DNA of 64,000 nt. Source: Phycisphaerae bacterium (GTDB lineage Bacteria > Planctomycetota > Phycisphaerae > Sedimentisphaerales > Anaerobacaceae). The translations under genes and the position numbers were made by a program. This document shows, piece after piece, positions 25,488-33,123 of the stretch. The stretch covers positions 8,019-72,018 of the forward strand of contig JAGOLX010000005.1 of the NCBI GenBank assembly GCA_017993835.1. Reading direction: 5' to 3'. Position 1 is the stretch's first letter; every line of letters begins with the position of its first letter. A model generated the notes under the pieces. That model had not been told where the DNA came from. It saw only the letters and a program-made list of their open reading frames with translations, and did no database searches.

Positions 25488-25817
25488 ATGTACGCGATTG
25501 TTGAGCAAGGGAGCAAGCAGTATAAGGTGGCCGTCGGCGACCAGGTGGAGATCGAGTTGACCGACGTGGCCCCCGACGCCAAGACCATCGAGATGGACAA
25601 GGTTCTGTTCATCGGTGGCGACGGCGCCAGCAAGATCGGCAAGCCCTATGTCCCGGGCGCCAAGGTCGTTGCGTCGTTCAAGTCCACCGCCGAAGAGGCG
25701 GTCACGAAGGGTCCCAAGCTCTACGTCACCACGTTCCGCAAACGCAAGAACAGCCAGCGAAGGATTGGCCATCGCCAGAAGCACCTGCTCGTAACCATCG
25801 ATAAAATCGAGGGTTAA
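25488..25817 (+). CDS. rplU: 50S ribosomal protein L21
   Basis: A 109-residue protein typical of bL21: MYAIVEQGSKQYKVAVGDQV at the start, FIGGDG and VPGAKVVASF in the middle, and a basic C-terminus FRKRKNSQRRIGHRQKHLLV that binds 23S rRNA. The ATG at 25488 follows GGAG at about 8 bases. In most bacteria rpmA (L27) and often obgE follow rplU directly; here the next gene on this strand is more than 7 kb away, so L27 must be encoded elsewhere. Transcribed alone from the promoter just upstream. Confidence 0.95.
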   Translation: MYAIVEQGSKQYKVAVGDQVEIELTDVAPDAKTIEMDKVLFIGGDGASKIGKPYVPGAKVVASFKSTAEEAVTKGPKLYVTTFRKRKNSQRRIGHRQKHLLVTIDKIEG

Positions 25818-25930
25818 CCCTCGTTCCGGGCGGTGGTGCAGGCGCGTCGTCAGCGAGACGGGCCCGTCTGCATTGCCGCCCAAACCCCACCCGGGCACAA
25901 TTGCATTTGCATATCGCCGTAGCTTCGAAC

Positions 25931-25958
25931 GACAACGCCTTACGGCGTCACTACGAAC
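25931..25958 (-). repeat. Copy 1 of the GTTYGTAGTG dispersed repeat
   Basis: The minus strand reads GTTCGTAGTG then a CGCC-GTAA-GGCG hairpin and TTGTC. It matches 24 of 28 bases of the plus-strand copy at 32924-32951 and shares its layout with the copy at 32968-32996. It ends five bases before the stop codon of the KaiC-like/PPDK-like gene. Confidence 0.65.
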
Positions 25959-25962
25959 AGGT

Positions 25963-28569
25963 CTACGCGCGGGCGAAATAGCAGACGACCTTCTGTTTGA
26001 AGGCGTCGGCGCTGAGGAAGATGCCTCCGTTGCCGCCGGGGGTCTCGCAGGCGTCGACGACCTTGACCACATCGACCCATTTGCCTGCCTTCGGCACGAA
26101 CTGCAGCAGGCGATTGGGTGAACTCTCGAACAGGTCCGCCCGCAGGTAGTTGTTTCCGCGGTCGGGGAACAAAGCCAGGTAGAGCATATCCGTCTCCACC
26201 AGCTCGTTGAGAAAGTGCGTCCCGAGCGAGACGTCCGGGACGAGGTTCTCGTGCATCTGGACGATCTCGCAGAGGACCGCCGCCCGGTTGACCTCCGCGA
26301 AGGCGACGGGAATGCCGAGGAACGGGTCGCTCGTCCCCCAGCGTCCCGGCCCGAGGTACATCAGGGCGCCGTCCACGAGGGATTCGCAGGCCAGGTTGAT
26401 CTTGCCGAGCAGGCGGGCCACCTCGTAGCGGTCCTGGAGCGACAGGCGGCCATAGAGTGCGGGCGTCACATAGACGAACCGGCTGATTCGCGTGTGCCGA
26501 CTGTGGCCGACGACCGCGCCGCTGGCCTCGATGATTGCATCGGCCCGCGGGACCTCGACCTCCGGCGGGCGGGGTGTCTCCGTCCCCTTGACCGGCAGAG
26601 GGCGGCATTGAACCACGTGAATTCGGTACCGCTCCCGGTCCACGAAATTCAGGGTGAACTCGACGTCGATGGGGTACTCGTAGGCCTGCTGTAGGACGTG
26701 GAGCATCTCTCGCATGTCTTGGACGAACGCCGTCTCGGTCAGCAGGTTGTCGAAGGTGGGCACCCAGACCCTGGCGGCGCTTCCGCCGGCTCCCGGCAGC
26801 GATTCGCTCGCGGAGGCGAACATCTCGACGGGCAGGTCGTTGCTCTCCTTGATGACGTCCAGGAAATGGCCCGACATGATCCGGTTGGCCTGCAAGTCCA
26901 CGTAGTCCACCCGTCGTTGCGCGTACTGACGGACCTCCTCGAAGTTGGCCTCGGGGCGCTTCTGTGGCGCGTTGAGGGCGACGAGCCGGGTGTAGTCGTC
27001 GTCGGAGCGATCCACCGCGCGGGTGCCCAGGCCAAAGACCAGGCGAAGCACGCCCGCCTGGGGGTCGATGCCCTCATTCCAGACGTACGGATTGAACGAG
27101 AACCCGACGCCCGCGGCCTGGGGGAAGTAGTAGCGGCCGTGCATCTCGCCGGAGACCCGCATGACCAGCAGCGCCATCTGCTCGTCGTGGCTGAGCAGAC
27201 CTCGCTGCTCGCGGTAGCGGAGGGCCCGCTCGCTCATCGTGCTGGCGTAGACCGTCCGCACCGCGGAGAGGAAGTCCTCCATCCGGCGTTCCCGCGGCCC
27301 CTGGTTCGGGCAGAAGACGCTCTCGTACTTGCCCGCGAAGGAGTTGCCGTAGTTGTCCTCCAGGAGGGAGCTGGACCGCACGATGATCGGCGACTGCCCG
27401 AAGTAGTCCAGCATCTGCTCGAACTGCTCCAGGATGTGATCGGGGAACTGGCCCTGGAGGATCCGCTGGCGGGCCTGCACGGCGCCTTCGAGGAAGGTGG
27501 CGGGATTCCGCTGCTTCTGACGGAGCCACCAGACGCCGTTGCGGACCAGGTACGTGTAGAACACGTCGGAGCCGACGTAGAAGGAATCCTGCTCTTCCAG
27601 CAGTCCGGCGAAGCGGGCCGAGTGTCGCTTGAGGATGTTGCGGGCGACGAGCATGCCGACCGTCTTGCCGCCGACCAGGCCGGAACCGATCATCCGCTTC
27701 CAGATGTTCAGAACGTCTTCGAGCGACAGGTACCGCGAGACCAGCTTGAGCATGTTCGGGTCTCGCGAAATGGCCATCCGGCTCAGATGGTCGAACGTCT
27801 CCTTCAGCTTCTTCGGGGGACACACTCCGCTGCTGGCGGCGTCGCATATCTGTTGGCCTTCCGTGAACGCCCGTTCCCAGTAGCCTGGACGTGTGTCGGC
27901 GTTTAGATCGGACCAGTTCACCGACGACAGGATGGACGAGATCAGAACGCTCGATGTCACCGGGCGGAACTCGTCGCCGTCCCAGCGATGCAGCATGTTC
28001 ATCGTGGGCGAGTAGCGGAACTGCACCTTGAGCGGGTGGACGTAAAGGGCCTCCGCATGGCGGTAGAGCTCCAGAAAGAGCTGTGTCGTCTCCGTGATCG
28101 GGCGGATGGCTCGGGAACTGTGCGAGTTGCGGAAGAGTGCGAAGTAAGCGACCGTCTCCAGGTCGTAGAGATAGGGACAGGTCAGCATGAAGAAATTGGC
28201 GAGCATCGAGTCCGAGTACCAGTCGGCGGCCAGCTCGGACAGGCAGTCGAAGACATACAGGGCGCCTCGCCCCGCGGTCTCGATCACCATATGGATTCTG
28301 GCAATGAACGTCTCGAAGCCCTCCGCGGGGTCCAGCTCGTGCGTCTCGACCGACCGGCCCTGGAAGACCACTGGCGGGTGACTGGCGAATCGGAAGTAGA
28401 TTACCTTTCGACCCGACCGCAGGCCCGCTTCGACGTAGGGAGCCACCACCGTCATGTAGTCCTCGACCGCATCGACCTGCCAGACGATGTTGTCGCCGGG
28501 GAGGATGCCCTTGAGGGCCTGGTCCAGGCCCGTCAGACCCGTCGTCAGTTCCGCTACGTGGTCGCTCAT
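25963..28569 (-). CDS. PPDK/PEP-synthase ATP-grasp protein with N-terminal degenerate KaiC-like domain
   Basis: An 868-residue cytoplasmic protein. Residues 1-230 look like a RecA/KaiC-type ATPase domain: GLTGLDQALKGILPGDNIVW (11-30) matches the KaiC entry motif, and ALYVFDCLSELAADW (103-117) resembles its Walker B. The P-loop between them, however, is VDAVEDYM with no GxxGxGKT, so ATP binding is doubtful. Residues about 290-670 are a pyruvate phosphate dikinase N-terminal ATP-grasp domain: GLVGGKTVGML (297-307), PIIVRSSSLLEDNYGNSFAG (394-413), and VVQCRPLP near the end of the domain. The phosphohistidine and PEP-binding domains of PPDK are absent; instead a C-terminal region of about 200 residues (GPGRWGTSDPFLGIPV) follows. 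The ATG overlaps the U32 gene's stop by four bases. The reaction is unknown; a regulatory or protein-phosphorylating role is possible. Confidence 0.8.
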   Translation of the reverse strand: MSDHVAELTTGLTGLDQALKGILPGDNIVWQVDAVEDYMTVVAPYVEAGLRSGRKVIYFRFASHPPVVFQGRSVETHELDPAEGFETFIARIHMVIETAGRGALYVFDCLSELAADWYSDSMLANFFMLTCPYLYDLETVAYFALFRNSHSSRAIRPITETTQLFLELYRHAEALYVHPLKVQFRYSPTMNMLHRWDGDEFRPVTSSVLISSILSSVNWSDLNADTRPGYWERAFTEGQQICDAASSGVCPPKKLKETFDHLSRMAISRDPNMLKLVSRYLSLEDVLNIWKRMIGSGLVGGKTVGMLVARNILKRHSARFAGLLEEQDSFYVGSDVFYTYLVRNGVWWLRQKQRNPATFLEGAVQARQRILQGQFPDHILEQFEQMLDYFGQSPIIVRSSSLLEDNYGNSFAGKYESVFCPNQGPRERRMEDFLSAVRTVYASTMSERALRYREQRGLLSHDEQMALLVMRVSGEMHGRYYFPQAAGVGFSFNPYVWNEGIDPQAGVLRLVFGLGTRAVDRSDDDYTRLVALNAPQKRPEANFEEVRQYAQRRVDYVDLQANRIMSGHFLDVIKESNDLPVEMFASASESLPGAGGSAARVWVPTFDNLLTETAFVQDMREMLHVLQQAYEYPIDVEFTLNFVDRERYRIHVVQCRPLPVKGTETPRPPEVEVPRADAIIEASGAVVGHSRHTRISRFVYVTPALYGRLSLQDRYEVARLLGKINLACESLVDGALMYLGPGRWGTSDPFLGIPVAFAEVNRAAVLCEIVQMHENLVPDVSLGTHFLNELVETDMLYLALFPDRGNNYLRADLFESSPNRLLQFVPKAGKWVDVVKVVDACETPGGNGGIFLSADAFKQKVVCYFARA

Positions 28570-30413
28570 CGTGTCTCCTTATCGCCGTCCAGCAAGAGGT
28601 CCATCCCGCAGTCGCCGCAGCGGAAGTGGACCGGATACCGCCGGCCGTCCTGATCTTCCAGGATCATCGGCTCCGCGACCGTCCCGCTTCTACGGCCCGG
28701 GCACTGCCCCAGTTCCTTCCGCAGGCAGTACTTCGTCGTCATGACGACCTTTCCGGACATGTCAATGCCGGATTCCGCGGCCGGCTCGATGGTCTCGACC
28801 CGGTGCCTTCGGTAGAAGGCCCGCGCCTTCGTGTTCAGTACGTTGCCCAGGTACGTCAGGTCCGCCTGTGGATAGCGGAAATCGTTCCGTTTGACCCCGC
28901 CGGTCGGGCGGGGGCGGTCCGCCTCGCGGACGCGCAGCAGTCGCTCGACCAGCTCCCGCTTGGCCGCGTTCAGACGCGAGACCGGCAGGAACCAGGCGCC
29001 CTGCGTTTGCAGTTGCAGGTCCGAACAGTCGAAGACTGTATTGCCGAGCTTGGTCAACTGGGTCTGGAGGGTCTGCCTCGCGGCCTCCTTCTTCTCGGCG
29101 TGTTGCGCCCCGGCGATGGTCAGTTCCGCCTGGTTCCCGTCCTCGTCCGTCGCAGACAGCAGCAAGCCATCCGCTGACTCCTGCAGAGACATCGTCAGGC
29201 CGATCTTCCGTTCGGCGGCCTGTCCGCCCAGCACGCGGGAAAACGCATGGTCGAAGTTGCGACGAATCTCCAGGCCGACCCGAATGCCCTGCATCCTCCG
29301 CGGATAGACCCTGCGTTCCTCGACGCGATTGACAACCGTCCCGTCGAGGTTCCGCTCGGCGTCGAAGAAGCACAGGCCGTCGGCGTTGTGCAGATCGTGG
29401 TCCCGATCCAGGAGGAAGCTCGATTTGTCTATTCGTGCGACCGTCCCGACGGGCTCGCCGATGGACTTGGGCGTGTCCATCGATGCGACCGAGCCCACGG
29501 CGTCCGTGAAGCCGTAGTCCGTGAAGCCGTAGTCCGTGAAGCCGCGATTGAAGGTCTTCGCGAGGTTGGGCTCGAACGCCAGACGGACCGAGCCTGAGGA
29601 GCTTCGCCGCAATCCTCGCGAGACGCCAATCTCATCGAGTCTCCGCCGATAGAACGCGACCGTGTTCTCTACATAGGGAATATCCTTGAGCCGGCCCTCG
29701 ATTTTGAAGGACGAGACTCCCGCGTCGATCAGCTCCTCCAGATGGTCGGCCAGGCACAGGTCTTTGAGGCTCAGCAAATGGCGGTCCTTCACGATCTCGC
29801 TGCCGGCCTGGTCCTTTAGGGTGTACAGCCGCCTGCACGGCTGGGCGCACTGGCCACGATTGCCGCTGCGACCGCCCAGCGCGTAGCTCATGTAGCACTG
29901 CCCGCTGACGCCGACGCACAGGGCACCGTGGATGAAACACTCCAGTTCGATCTGTGTCTTGCTGCGAATCTCGCGAATCTGCTCAAGCGTCAGCTCGCGG
30001 GCCAGAATTACGCGGGAAAAACCGACCTGCTCCAGGAACTGCACCTTCTCGACGGTCGCATTGTGCATCTGCGTACTGGCGATTAGTTGCACCGGCGGCA
30101 GGTCCAGCTCCAGCAGGCCCGCGTCCTGGACGATCAGGCCGTCGATGCCGGCGTCGTGCAGTTGGCGGACCAGTCTCTCCGCCGCGGGCAACTCATCGTC
30201 GTGCAGAAGGGTGTTCAGAGCGACGTAGACCTTCGCGTAGTATTGGTGGGCGAAGGCCGCGACCTCCTGGATGACGGATACCGTGTTGCCCGCGGCCTCT
30301 CGTGCACTGAATCGCGGCGCGCCCAGGTAGACCGCATCCGCGCCGCACAGGATTGCCGCCTGTGCAGTGGGACCATCCTTCGCCGGGGCCAGGAGTTCCG
30401 TACAGTTGGTCAT
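28566..30413 (-). CDS. U32-family peptidase-like protein (RlhA/YdcP-like hydroxylase family)
   Basis: A 615-residue protein. The barrel begins ELLAPAKDGPTAQAAILCGA and has the U32 signature region with clustered cysteines at 159, 166, 173, 189, 193 and 220 (ECFIHGALCVGVSGQC, RGQCAQPCR), the ligands of an iron-sulfur cluster in relatives such as RlhA, TrhP and UbiU. The length and the C-terminal DUF3656-like and zinc-ribbon-like parts (FRCGDCGMDLLL, CLRKELGQCPG) resemble RlhA, which hydroxylates a 23S rRNA cytidine; that role is inferred from family only. The ATG at 30413 has no Shine-Dalgarno but TATAAT lies 8 bases upstream, implying a leaderless message. The conserved NRGFT motif at about 289-293 is expanded to three GFTD units. 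It is coupled to the next gene by a 4-base overlap. Confidence 0.85.
   Translation of the reverse strand: MTNCTELLAPAKDGPTAQAAILCGADAVYLGAPRFSAREAAGNTVSVIQEVAAFAHQYYAKVYVALNTLLHDDELPAAERLVRQLHDAGIDGLIVQDAGLLELDLPPVQLIASTQMHNATVEKVQFLEQVGFSRVILARELTLEQIREIRSKTQIELECFIHGALCVGVSGQCYMSYALGGRSGNRGQCAQPCRRLYTLKDQAGSEIVKDRHLLSLKDLCLADHLEELIDAGVSSFKIEGRLKDIPYVENTVAFYRRRLDEIGVSRGLRRSSSGSVRLAFEPNLAKTFNRGFTDYGFTDYGFTDAVGSVASMDTPKSIGEPVGTVARIDKSSFLLDRDHDLHNADGLCFFDAERNLDGTVVNRVEERRVYPRRMQGIRVGLEIRRNFDHAFSRVLGGQAAERKIGLTMSLQESADGLLLSATDEDGNQAELTIAGAQHAEKKEAARQTLQTQLTKLGNTVFDCSDLQLQTQGAWFLPVSRLNAAKRELVERLLRVREADRPRPTGGVKRNDFRYPQADLTYLGNVLNTKARAFYRRHRVETIEPAAESGIDMSGKVVMTTKYCLRKELGQCPGRRSGTVAEPMILEDQDGRRYPVHFRCGDCGMDLLLDGDKETR
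29502..29544. repeat. In-frame 15-bp tandem repeat inside the U32 gene
   Basis: GTCCGTGAAGCCGTA is repeated 2.9 times without mismatch. In the protein it gives GFTDY-GFTDY-GFTD at residues 291-304, directly at the conserved NRGFT motif. The unit is a multiple of three, so copy number can vary without a frameshift. Confidence 0.85.
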
Positions 30414-30421
30414 TTGCGGGG

Positions 30422-30427
30422 ATTATA
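30422..30427 (-). promoter_or_regulatory. TATAAT -10 box 8 bases before the U32 ATG
   Basis: A perfect TATAAT on the minus strand ends 8 bases before the start codon at 30413, so transcription should begin at or next to the ATG. No good -35 is visible 16-18 bases upstream and no ribosome binding site precedes the ATG. Confidence 0.45.
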
Positions 30428-30507
30428 CCGCCTGCGCGGGATTCTCGCGCACGAGAATACAAAGGGCAGGGGGACATAACGCCGATGTTGACGCTGCAGG
30501 GGAAGCG

Positions 30508-31143
30508 CTACGCGCACTCCTTGATCATGGCTTCGGCCCGCTGACGCCAGGCCGTCGCGCCGTTGGCGCGGAAGTGCTCGAAAGACTCTTCGTCCACGAG
30601 CCTGCCCAGCAGGGTCTTGCGGTCGGTCTCGCTCGGGACGTCGTCCACGATCTTCTTCCGCAGGCTCTCCAGTTCCGCGAGGAACTTGCCGTGTTCCTCG
30701 GTGAACATGGTTTCGAGTCGCTGTCGCAGGTGGCCGGCGTAGGCCGGGCAGTACCCCTCGGTCCCGATGGCGATCTGGAGGTCGCCTCTGCGGACGACCG
30801 CCGGGACGAAGAAATCACAGTGCTGGGGATCGTCCACGACGTTGCACAGGATTTCGAGCTCCTGGCAGTCGCGGTAGACTTGCTCGTTGACTTTGGGGTC
30901 GTCCGTGGCCGCGATGACCAGCACCGCCTGGCCGATGAAGGGTTTTGCATACCGGTCGCGGATCAGTTCGGCCCCGTGCTTCGTGCACAACGTCGTCATC
31001 GCGTCGCTCGCCTTGAGGGCGACGACAACCAGGCGGGCGCCCGCGCCCTGCAGGGCCTCGGCCTTGCGAACCGCCACGGCGCCGCCGCCGACGACCACAA
31101 CTCGTCGCTTGCCCAACTCCATGAATATCGGGTACTTTGCCAT
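30508..31143 (-). CDS. Precorrin-2 dehydrogenase / sirohydrochlorin ferrochelatase-like (CysG N-terminal type)
   Basis: A 211-residue protein starting MAKYPIFMELGKRRVVVVGG, with the NAD site GGGAVAVRKAEAL (about 20-32) and the family core VIAATDDPKVNEQVYRDC, CNVVDDPQHCDFFVPAVVRR and IAIGTEGYCPAYAGHLRQ. It oxidises precorrin-2 to sirohydrochlorin for siroheme (and possibly heme d1 or the alternative heme route); iron chelation may also occur in this domain. The usual SAM-methyltransferase half of CysG is absent, as in SirC/Met8p. The usual Ser of TxGxSP is Cys (TEGYCP). The ATG at 31143 has a TATAAT 7 bases upstream and no ribosome binding site, so it is probably leaderless. Confidence 0.85.
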   Translation of the reverse strand: MAKYPIFMELGKRRVVVVGGGAVAVRKAEALQGAGARLVVVALKASDAMTTLCTKHGAELIRDRYAKPFIGQAVLVIAATDDPKVNEQVYRDCQELEILCNVVDDPQHCDFFVPAVVRRGDLQIAIGTEGYCPAYAGHLRQRLETMFTEEHGKFLAELESLRKKIVDDVPSETDRKTLLGRLVDEESFEHFRANGATAWRQRAEAMIKECA

Positions 31144-31150
31144 AAGATCA

Positions 31151-31156
31151 ATTATA
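31151..31156 (-). promoter_or_regulatory. TATAAT -10 box 7 bases before the precorrin-2 dehydrogenase ATG
   Basis: A perfect TATAAT (minus strand) lies seven bases from the ATG at 31143. This is too close for a leader with a Shine-Dalgarno sequence, so a leaderless transcript is predicted. A TTGTGT lies 19 bases upstream, a rather long spacing. Confidence 0.5.
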
Positions 31157-31325
31157 CCAGCCCGGCCGACGAGGAACACAAGTTTCTCGCCAGGTCGGCG
31201 CAATTGATGACCTGCACTCCCTGTACGCATCCGCCCGGTCGCCGTTCGGACAAAGAGTCTTATCTCGCGCAGAGCCGCGGGGGAGAAGGTGAGAAGATCA
31301 GAACGTTGGAAGGTGAGAGTAGGGT

Positions 31326-31351
31326 GCCCCCGACCAAGTCGAGGGCAGGCT
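31326..31351. repeat. 26-base repeat shared with 5896-5921
   Basis: GCCCCCGA-N5-TCGAGGGCAGGCT occurs here and at 5896-5921 with 21 of 26 bases identical; the differences fall in the 5-base centre. GCCCCCGA and TCGAGGGC are nearly self-complementary, so it forms a short hairpin. Confidence 0.5.
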
Positions 31352-31389
31352 CCCCCTGCGAGAGCAGGTGGATCAAGCACCGTCTTGTC

Positions 31390-32622
31390 TCACTTCCGCA
31401 CATCCTGGAGCCAGTGAGAGGCCAGGATATCGAGGTCCAGCCAGTCCACCTTGCCATCGCCGTTGATGTCGCCCGCGATGATCGTATCGGAGACTGGTTC
31501 GCCGAAATAGGATTTGCTCGCCTCGGCGGTCCCGCCGTAGGCGCCCATGTTGATTCGTCCGCCATTGGGGAACGGCTCCAGGCCAATGGGGCTGTTCGGA
31601 TCGCCTGCATCGATGCAGGGGCTCGTCACATTGTCTTGCACCCAGCCGCCAGTGTTCGGGTCCCATCGCCCGGCTTGGGACTTCAGATGGTAATCGCCAT
31701 CGGTCCAGGAAGTGGCACTATTCCAGTGTCCCGGATTCGCGAACAAGGGATCACCCCAGATGCAATCGGTCATGTGGCTCATCAGGTAATCCACGCTAGC
31801 TCCAAATGCGTTGGGATCATCCTCGATCAGACAATTCCTGAGCTCAACGCCGATAGGCCCAATGACGCCAAGACCGGCACGGGAGATCTGATTCCCGCCA
31901 CCCCTTGTTCTGTTGCCGAACAGAATACAGTCGACCAGCGAAATCTTGCCCCAGCGGCCGAGTCCAGCCCGAACACCGCCTCCATATAGAGCGTGATTAG
32001 CATATAGGGTGCAGTTCCGCAAGATTACGTGGCCATCGCCCTCACAGACAAGACCTCCTCCAAGCTGTCTGCTGTTATCTATAGAAAGGGTACGGTTGCC
32101 AGCGATTACACAATTGAACACTACTGTGTCTAAACCACCCAACGCCAAGCCTCCACCTGCGGATGCCGCGTTGCCCACTATGACACAATTCCTGATGGTT
32201 GGACTACTCATCGAGCAGAGAATCCCGCCTCCACCGTAAAGGTACACATATCCTCCAGTGATCGTAAAACCATCTAGAACCGAGTCGGCCTGCTCCCCAT
32301 TGTGGAAGTAGAACCCTCGGTGCCACTCTTTCGAGGACCCCTCAGCATCGATGCTGCAGGTCCCAGGGCCCGCCTCGCTCCTGACAGTGATGGCCTTGCC
32401 GCCAAAGTCGATGTCGCGGTTTCCATCGCCGGTGTAAGTGCCGGGGGCAACCAGGACCGTATCGCCATCGACGCTCACCTCGATGGCCGCCTGGATGGTC
32501 GCGTAGTCGGCCGACCCGTCGTTGGCCACGCGGATCGTCCTGGCCATGCCGAGGGGGCAGGCCACCTGAACAAGGATGCCGACGACCGCCGCGAGATTGA
32601 ATACCACTGTGTCCGCTTTCAT
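31390..32622 (-). CDS. Secreted parallel beta-helix protein with C-terminal dockerin-like repeat
   Basis: A 410-residue protein with an N-terminal signal (MKADTVVFNLAAVVGILVQV). The body (about 30-330) is a right-handed beta-helix of the polymorphic-outer-membrane/pectate-lyase-like type: YATIQAAIEVSVDGDTVLVA, then repeated runs such as GGGILCSMSSPTIRNCVIVG and NCTLYANHALYGGGVRAGLG, ending DAGDPNSPIGLEPFPNG. The final 30 residues hold one dockerin-type calcium loop, GDINGDGKVDWLDLDILASH, widespread in planctomycete extracellular proteins. The ATG at 32622 follows AAAGGAG. No catalytic triad is evident, so it may be a polysaccharide-binding or structural surface protein. Its local GC content is lower than that of its neighbours in the middle section. 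Confidence 0.85.
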   Translation of the reverse strand: MKADTVVFNLAAVVGILVQVACPLGMARTIRVANDGSADYATIQAAIEVSVDGDTVLVAPGTYTGDGNRDIDFGGKAITVRSEAGPGTCSIDAEGSSKEWHRGFYFHNGEQADSVLDGFTITGGYVYLYGGGGILCSMSSPTIRNCVIVGNAASAGGGLALGGLDTVVFNCVIAGNRTLSIDNSRQLGGGLVCEGDGHVILRNCTLYANHALYGGGVRAGLGRWGKISLVDCILFGNRTRGGGNQISRAGLGVIGPIGVELRNCLIEDDPNAFGASVDYLMSHMTDCIWGDPLFANPGHWNSATSWTDGDYHLKSQAGRWDPNTGGWVQDNVTSPCIDAGDPNSPIGLEPFPNGGRINMGAYGGTAEASKSYFGEPVSDTIIAGDINGDGKVDWLDLDILASHWLQDVRK

Positions 32623-32655
32623 ACTCCGCTCCTTTGGATGAATGGATAATGACCG

Positions 32656-32677
32656 CGTGCGACGGATTCGTCGCACG
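32656..32677. repeat. Perfect 9-bp palindrome upstream of the dockerin gene
   Basis: CGTGCGACG-GATT-CGTCGCACG lies 34 bases upstream of the dockerin-gene ATG. It is either an operator or a 5'-leader hairpin. The rest of the 32623-33123 gap holds the repeat at 32923-32996 and no coding region. Confidence 0.45.
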
Positions 32678-32922
32678 AGACACGTGCGTGTCGGTCGAAG
32701 GGGGCGAGTATGAAAGGTGCTGCGAAACTACGTTATGATAACGACCGAACTATGAAAGACTTCCGGCCCGCCTTCGGCTCTCGATTCTCAATTTCTTGTA
32801 TTGTACCATCCGGATCAACAATGATGCAAGCGTTCTTTCGATTCTGCGGCCTCCGGCGTCCGGGCAGCCTTTCGGGTGACAGAGACCCTCTTGCATGGAC
32901 TGACTTTCCATGCCGCGAATCC

Positions 32923-32996
32923 CGTTTGTAGTGACGCCGAGAGGCGTTATCTTCCTCACCCCCTGAAGATATGCCCTTACGGGCACACTACGAACG
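32923..32996. repeat. 74-base element with terminal inverted repeats (two facing copies of the GTTYGTAGTG repeat)
   Basis: CGTTTGTAGTG (32923-32933) and CACTACGAACG (32986-32996) are inverted repeats with one mismatch. Each is followed inward by a small hairpin: CGCC-GAGA-GGCG on the left and GCCC-TTAC-GGGC on the right. The left half matches the copy at 25931-25958 in 24 of 28 bases. It looks like a miniature palindromic element. Confidence 0.65.
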
Positions 32997-33123
32997 GCTT
33001 CGCCCAGGACGACAGGAGAAGAATCGGCGGATGGGCGGGAACATACGGCTTGCGGATTTGGCTTCGCGTGGTTGAGGATATCGTATACACTTCGCAGGGT
33101 ATGACCCTGTTCGGAGGTTCAAG

